Of a stretch of 51,528 nt of DNA, positions 48,754 to 51,528 are shown in pieces; within the stretch, counting starts at the first letter, position 1; each line of letters begins with the position of its first letter. Source of the DNA: a virus; the IMG/VR virus record IMGVR_UViG_3300017971_000076, positions 1 to 51,528 of that record. One strand, given 5' to 3'. The translations under genes were made by a program, and so were the position numbers. The notes beneath the pieces are model-generated. The model was not told where the DNA came from. It searched no databases and saw nothing but the letters and a program-made list of their open reading frames with translations.

Positions 48754-49550
48754 ACACATTGACAGTTCGGCGAGGAGGGAGCGAGTAAGTACGGAGTACT
48801 TACTACTAACTACTTAATATTACTTATCTTAGCTCTCTTCTCTCTCCTATTCCCGGGCGTATAAACGGCAAATTATGTGTCATTTGACACCGGACTGACA
48901 TTAGACAGTTAAAATTAGGACTTATGGAGGGTGTGATTCGTAAGGAACAACGGGTCCCTCTGGGGGCCCCATGTCGTTGAGGATTGAATTTTAGTGTGTC
49001 GGGAGAGGGGAGCTAAGTCTATGCGGAGAAGTGAGTCGGATGGGGGGGATGGTAAGGATTTTGACGATTGTGGGGCCCCTCCCGGGAACATTCCGACTGT
49101 GCTGATGTGTGAGCACCATACACATGATGTGGCCTAAGCCTAGACGTAGCAAGAGCTTACACATCATAGCGTTGTGACGTGGTGGTGTAGTGATGTGGGG
49201 GCATCGCCCACATTGGACGGCTAGGCTTGCATTGGCCATGGGTATGTGTTACATTGGCGGGCGCAGTGTAACGCTAGCGTACACTCCGCGCCATCACAAT
49301 GACAACAGCCCGGAGTTAACTGCGCTCTCATCTCGACCACACATCACCCCAAACGCTCCCACGTCCACTCTCAGGCCATTCTCTCGAATCCGACCCAGAA
49401 TACCTTCCCGGGCCTAACATCGCCTGAGACGGAACGTCAGAACCTCACCACACCGGCCCGGGCGTTGCCCAGTCTGCCCAGTTTGCCCTAATCGGCCATC
49501 ATCATCGGCCTTCTCATCACAATCATCACAATCCACACATTTCGATGTGT
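48754..49550. repeat. Nine ATGTGT/ACACAT sites
   Basis: ATGTGT at 48875, 49105, 49244 and 49545, and inverted at 48754, 49120, 49159, 49339 and 49535. Two pairs form inverted repeats: 49105-49125 and the hairpin ACACAT-TTCG-ATGTGT at 49535-49550. Several have the wider core GATGTGT. By chance fewer than one would be expected in this length. Confidence 0.7.
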
Positions 49551-49587
49551 CGGATGAAAATCCGGGCCGATCGGTCTGTTTTTTTAT

Positions 49588-49616
49588 TTGACACGCGAAA
49601 TCAGCGCGTTTATACT
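49588..49616 (+). promoter_or_regulatory. Strong sigma70-type promoter of the rightward operon
   Basis: TTGACA (49588-49593), 17-bp spacer, TATACT (49611-49616). The T-run upstream (49579-49589) resembles an UP element. The spacer contains CGCG repeats (CGCGAAATCAGCGCG) that could be an operator. Predicted start near 49623, 50 bp before ATG 49674. Confidence 0.85.
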
Positions 49617-49673
49617 TCAATCAGCCCGATGAATCGGGGCACGCACCACACCACACGAGATGAGGGAAACACG

Positions 49674-50291
49674 ATGAACCGCGGAATCGACTACGGCACA
49701 GGGGAGACGAACATTGATGGCGAATCCGGGATTCGCTACGGCGTTATTCCAAGCAATGACGTGTTACAAGCTTGGGCGGACAGCGCAGAATCCAGCTACG
49801 GCCCGCCATCCTGCCCGAAATGCGGGAATGTTGCGACCGCAATTGACGACCCGACAATTCCCGATCTTAGTGTCCTCATTCCGGACGGTTGGGAGGACAA
49901 TGGGCGCGAATACGCCTGCCTGAATTGCGAATACTCATTCGATTCCGATGAAGCATACGGCGAAGAACCGCTATCGTGGTACGTCGACGATGGCGAGTAT
50001 CTGGCCGAACAAAGCGCGGATGATTGCAACGTATTCGTAGTTAAGTCGCCCTACTACACCCGCGCTCAATTCTGCTCGCCCTGCGCTCCCGGCGCGTGCT
50101 ACCTTCGCAACCCCTGCCCGGATGGCGATAAAGCTTATTGCTTCGCGCCAGACTGGTTTGACTGGTTTGCGGAGTGTGGCGAAGAACCGGCCGGAGAGTA
50201 CAACGGCGAGAAAACCTCTTGCCCGTATCCTGTCTATCGGGTGGAAGACGACGAGTGTGTCTACAGACCATACGGCCATGAGGGGGAATGA
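49674..50291 (+). CDS. Conserved zinc-ribbon phage protein (GIRYGVI family)
   Basis: A 205-residue protein. The start MNRGIDYGTGETNIDGESGI and RYGVIPSNDV form a signature present in many phages of unrelated hosts. CPKC (residues 48-51) and CLNC (80-83) likely bind zinc; further Cys-rich segments (CSPCAPGACYLRNPCPDG) follow. Function unknown. ATG 49674 follows GAGGGAAA; the frame to 49545 lies before the promoter start and was rejected. Confidence 0.85.
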   Translation: MNRGIDYGTGETNIDGESGIRYGVIPSNDVLQAWADSAESSYGPPSCPKCGNVATAIDDPTIPDLSVLIPDGWEDNGREYACLNCEYSFDSDEAYGEEPLSWYVDDGEYLAEQSADDCNVFVVKSPYYTRAQFCSPCAPGACYLRNPCPDGDKAYCFAPDWFDWFAECGEEPAGEYNGEKTSCPYPVYRVEDDECVYRPYGHEGE

Positions 50292-50293
50292 CA

Positions 50294-50476
50294 ATGAACC
50301 TAGCTCACACTGTGATACTCGAATCAATCGAAATCAACGGGCAGACTGAGACTCGCAATTTACCCGAACCGCAGAGCATTGACGAACTGTATCGGCATTT
50401 TGCTACGGATAAGGGTCGGCCGATTGTCTACCTTCGCACGGACGGGGTTGCGTTCATCTCGTATTTGGGAGGCTAA
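50294..50476 (+). CDS. Small hypothetical protein
   Basis: A 60-residue protein starting MNLAHTVILESIEINGQTET. GAGGGGG lies about eight bases upstream. ATG 50288 (adding MT) overlaps the previous stop and is a possible alternative. Family unknown. Confidence 0.65.
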   Translation: MNLAHTVILESIEINGQTETRNLPEPQSIDELYRHFATDKGRPIVYLRTDGVAFISYLGG

Positions 50477-50480
50477 TTCA

Positions 50481-50732
50481 ATGAGGTTCCACCGTTCACA
50501 CCTTCTCACCCATGGCTCCGGCGCGTTGCGTTCGTGGTCGATTGAGTGGCGCGGCCGGAAGGGGCGGGTACGTTGTATCCGCCTGTCAATCGGCGGGTAT
50601 GGCAATATCCGCCCGCCCGCCGGACTCTGGCGATGGTATCCAAGCGTGACGTACTATCGGCGCGTTGCGTTACATCTTAACTGGCTGCAATTCGGGATTT
50701 CCTTTCTGCCGAACCGATACGGGGGTGGATGA
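50481..50732 (+). CDS. Small basic hypothetical protein
   Basis: An 83-residue basic protein starting MRFHRSHLLTHGSGALRSWS. The C-terminal half has several Trp/Tyr and a hydrophobic end. ATG 50481 follows GGAGG. No family recognised. Confidence 0.65.
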   Translation: MRFHRSHLLTHGSGALRSWSIEWRGRKGRVRCIRLSIGGYGNIRPPAGLWRWYPSVTYYRRVALHLNWLQFGISFLPNRYGGG

Positions 50733-51064
50733 TGAGCGAGTACACCGATTCCGTTGAGCGCTACACTGAGGGGCTGGAGTTTATTTCAACCGGCCCTTGC
50801 CCGGGCTGCGACGTATGCCGAAGCGATTACGGGTATGACACCCAAGAGGCGTTCGATGAGGCATACGAGAATGGCGATATCTGCGCGGAACCTCATTTCT
50901 CGTGGGGTGGCTGCGACTTGTGTGGTTCGCGGTTGGGGGGCGATTTCGAGGAGTGGCACGCCCGGGACAAGGAAAGCGGAGAGTTGATCCACGGCCCTCG
51001 CGCTTGCGTCGATTGCGTGGCCTATCTGGCCAATGGGGACGAACCCGAGTTATGGGGGGAATGA
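50732..51064 (+). CDS. Cysteine-rich zinc-ribbon phage protein
   Basis: A 110-residue acidic protein starting MSEYTDSVERYTEGLEFIST. Cysteine clusters CPGCDVC (near 22-28), CDLCGSRLGG (near 59-68) and CVDC (near 92-95). The LCGSxLGGxxExWHA pattern recurs in small phage proteins of unknown function. ATG 50732 follows GGTGG; ATG 50729 (one Met more) is an alternative. Confidence 0.75.
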   Translation: MSEYTDSVERYTEGLEFISTGPCPGCDVCRSDYGYDTQEAFDEAYENGDICAEPHFSWGGCDLCGSRLGGDFEEWHARDKESGELIHGPRACVDCVAYLANGDEPELWGE

Positions 51065-51068
51065 CGCG

Positions 51069-51197
51069 ATGAGAAAGCTACTTCGTAGACTTCGTAGGGT
51101 GCTTGTCTTGGACAGCCAAGCACGAGAACAAGCGCGACGGAAGCGTATCATCTGGCGGGCCATGCAACGGCCCGACTACCGCCCTTGCGGGTACTGA
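51069..51197 (+). CDS. 42-aa basic hypothetical protein
   Basis: Starts at ATG 51069, about eight bases after GGGGG. MRKLLRRLRRVLVLDSQARE continues as QARRKRIIWRAMQRPDYRPCGY. Arg-rich with an amphipathic helix. It fits the gap between two genes in the same operon. Function unknown. Confidence 0.55.
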   Translation: MRKLLRRLRRVLVLDSQAREQARRKRIIWRAMQRPDYRPCGY

Positions 51198-51209
51198 GAA
51201 GGGAGCACC

Positions 51210-51431
51210 ATGCGCTACTCACTTAAGATCAAATGCGACAACGACGCTTTCGCAGGCGGTAATATGGGAGCGGAAATCGCCCGGATTCTCCGTCAACAAG
51301 CCTACCTGATTGATGGGGTCCAGGTTCCGCTGATTGGCGTGACTGTGATTCGTGACTTGAACGGCCAGAGAGTAGGCCATGCAACCATGACTGACGTCGC
51401 AAACTCTCCAGTATGTCTACTGGTCGGATGA
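51210..51431 (+). CDS. Conserved small phage protein (AEIARILR family)
   Basis: A 73-residue protein starting MRYSLKIKCDNDAFAGGNMG, with GAEIARILRQQA and VIRDLNGQRVGHATMTD. This is a widespread small phage family, mostly of unknown function. AAGGGAG lies upstream. The gene ends in the terminal repeat (26 in the circle). The last dozen residues go beyond the family's usual end. Confidence 0.8.
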   Translation: MRYSLKIKCDNDAFAGGNMGAEIARILRQQAYLIDGVQVPLIGVTVIRDLNGQRVGHATMTDVANSPVCLLVG

Positions 51432-51528
51432 TGACGGCGCGCACGTCATGCTGCAGATTCACGGGGGCTGTGACGTGCGCGGGGGCTACACAATGCCGGC
51501 CGCGTTCGACGTGACTGACTGCGACGGA
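51406..51528. repeat. Terminal direct repeat, right copy
   Basis: Exact copy of 1-123. Evidence for circularity. Confidence 0.95.

Larger units (their letters stand above)
48150..49673. other. 1.5-kb non-coding divergent control/origin region
   Basis: No convincing gene. 48230-48470 is GC-rich with dyads (ACGGCCG-AC-CGGCCGT at 48354-48369; TCCCGAAA-CAGA-TTTCGGGA at 48382-48401) and an 18-bp tandem repeat (48419-48454). 48540-48850 is AT-rich with hairpins AACTTAAC/GTTAAGTT (48600-48627) and AGTAAGTAC/GTACTTACT (48784-48804). 48750-49550 has nine ATGTGT/ACACAT copies and a dyad at 49265-49285. It separates the rightward and leftward operons. Confidence 0.55.

Noticed and set aside
48810-48835. 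TAATATTAC, the nick-site nonamer of rolling-circle geminivirus origins, in an AT-rich stretch
   Set aside because: It is not in a hairpin loop, no HUH replication protein is encoded, and such a 9-mer in AT-rich sequence is plausible by chance.
49190-49417. 75-aa plus-strand frame in the control region
   Set aside because: Composition is not protein-like, no RBS, and it runs through several dyads and ATGTGT sites.
48150-49673. CRISPR-like array in the repeat-rich intergenic region
   Set aside because: Repeats are 6-18 bp, unevenly spaced and in both orientations; no array with regular spacers and no cas genes besides a Cas4-like recombination nuclease.
51210-51431. Programmed frameshift joining the 73-aa protein to the 131-aa protein across the junction
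   Set aside because: The 73-aa family normally ends near this point, so a fusion is not needed; no slippery heptamer is seen.

Overview
The window is one complete phage-type genome. Its first 123 bases recur exactly as its last 123 (1-123 = 51406-51528), so the contig closes into a circle of 51,405 bp. There is integrase, excisionase-like and repressor-like DNA-binding machinery together with a full head, portal, terminase and short-tail (podovirus-like) module, so I read it as a temperate short-tailed phage or prophage of an environmental bacterium. The host is probably a planctomycete: the integrase has the N-terminal HPSGQWSKKVRGRVHYFG signature and the missing first catalytic Arg that I associate with planctomycete integrases, and the lipoprotein protease-thioredoxin fusion is also planctomycete-like. 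The host call is inference.

Layout. (1) A rightward operon starts at a near-consensus sigma70 promoter (49588-49616) and runs from 49674 across the circle junction to 2723. It encodes small, often cysteine-rich conserved phage proteins and ends with a SprT-like metalloprotein and a terminator near 2806-2846. (2) Everything from 2706 to 18307 is leftward. It begins with the integrase, an XRE-type repressor with its own sigma70 promoter, a winged-helix regulator and an operator-rich gap (16255-16366). It continues with an excisionase-like HTH protein and the replication/recombination genes: Sak4-like ATPase, DUF669, Cas4-like nuclease, DEAH helicase, primase-polymerase/ATPase, RusA and a metallophosphoesterase. 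It ends with a nucleotide-metabolism cluster (dATP/dGTP diphosphohydrolase-like, HAD deoxynucleotidase-like, SPFH, MazG) and a DNA methyltransferase. (3) A 383-bp non-coding stretch (18308-18690) beside the integrase carries repeated GGGTGTAA-type sites and three phased GGGGACA boxes and is the best attP candidate. (4) The leftward structural operon runs from 48149 down to 18691. In transcription order it has an HTH regulator, a coiled-coil protein, terminase small subunit, a 38-aa membrane peptide, terminase large subunit, portal, two small proteins, scaffold, capsid and a capsid-associated protein. It then has a tRNA-Thr, adaptor, head-fibre-like proteins, an endonuclease VII, tail nozzle, tail fibre with BNR repeats and a beta-helix, further virion proteins including a 1513-aa ejection-type protein with HEIGH, a serine protease-thioredoxin lipoprotein and a holin candidate. 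It ends in a terminator at 18635-18666. (5) The 1.5-kb region 48150-49673 between the divergent operons has no convincing gene but is full of dyads and ATGTGT repeats, and is the best origin/control region candidate.

Most genes overlap by 1-4 nt (ATGA, TGATG, TAATG), implying translational coupling. Several real genes below 45 codons hide in these junctions, including three tiny single-span membrane proteins. The most unusual observations are a tRNA whose acceptor arm doubles as the Shine-Dalgarno of the next gene, a 37-bp bipartite element repeated exactly upstream of two structural sub-operons, membrane mini-proteins coupled to terminase and nuclease genes, an SPFH (stomatin-like) protein in the nucleotide cluster, and the absence of any recognisable endolysin.
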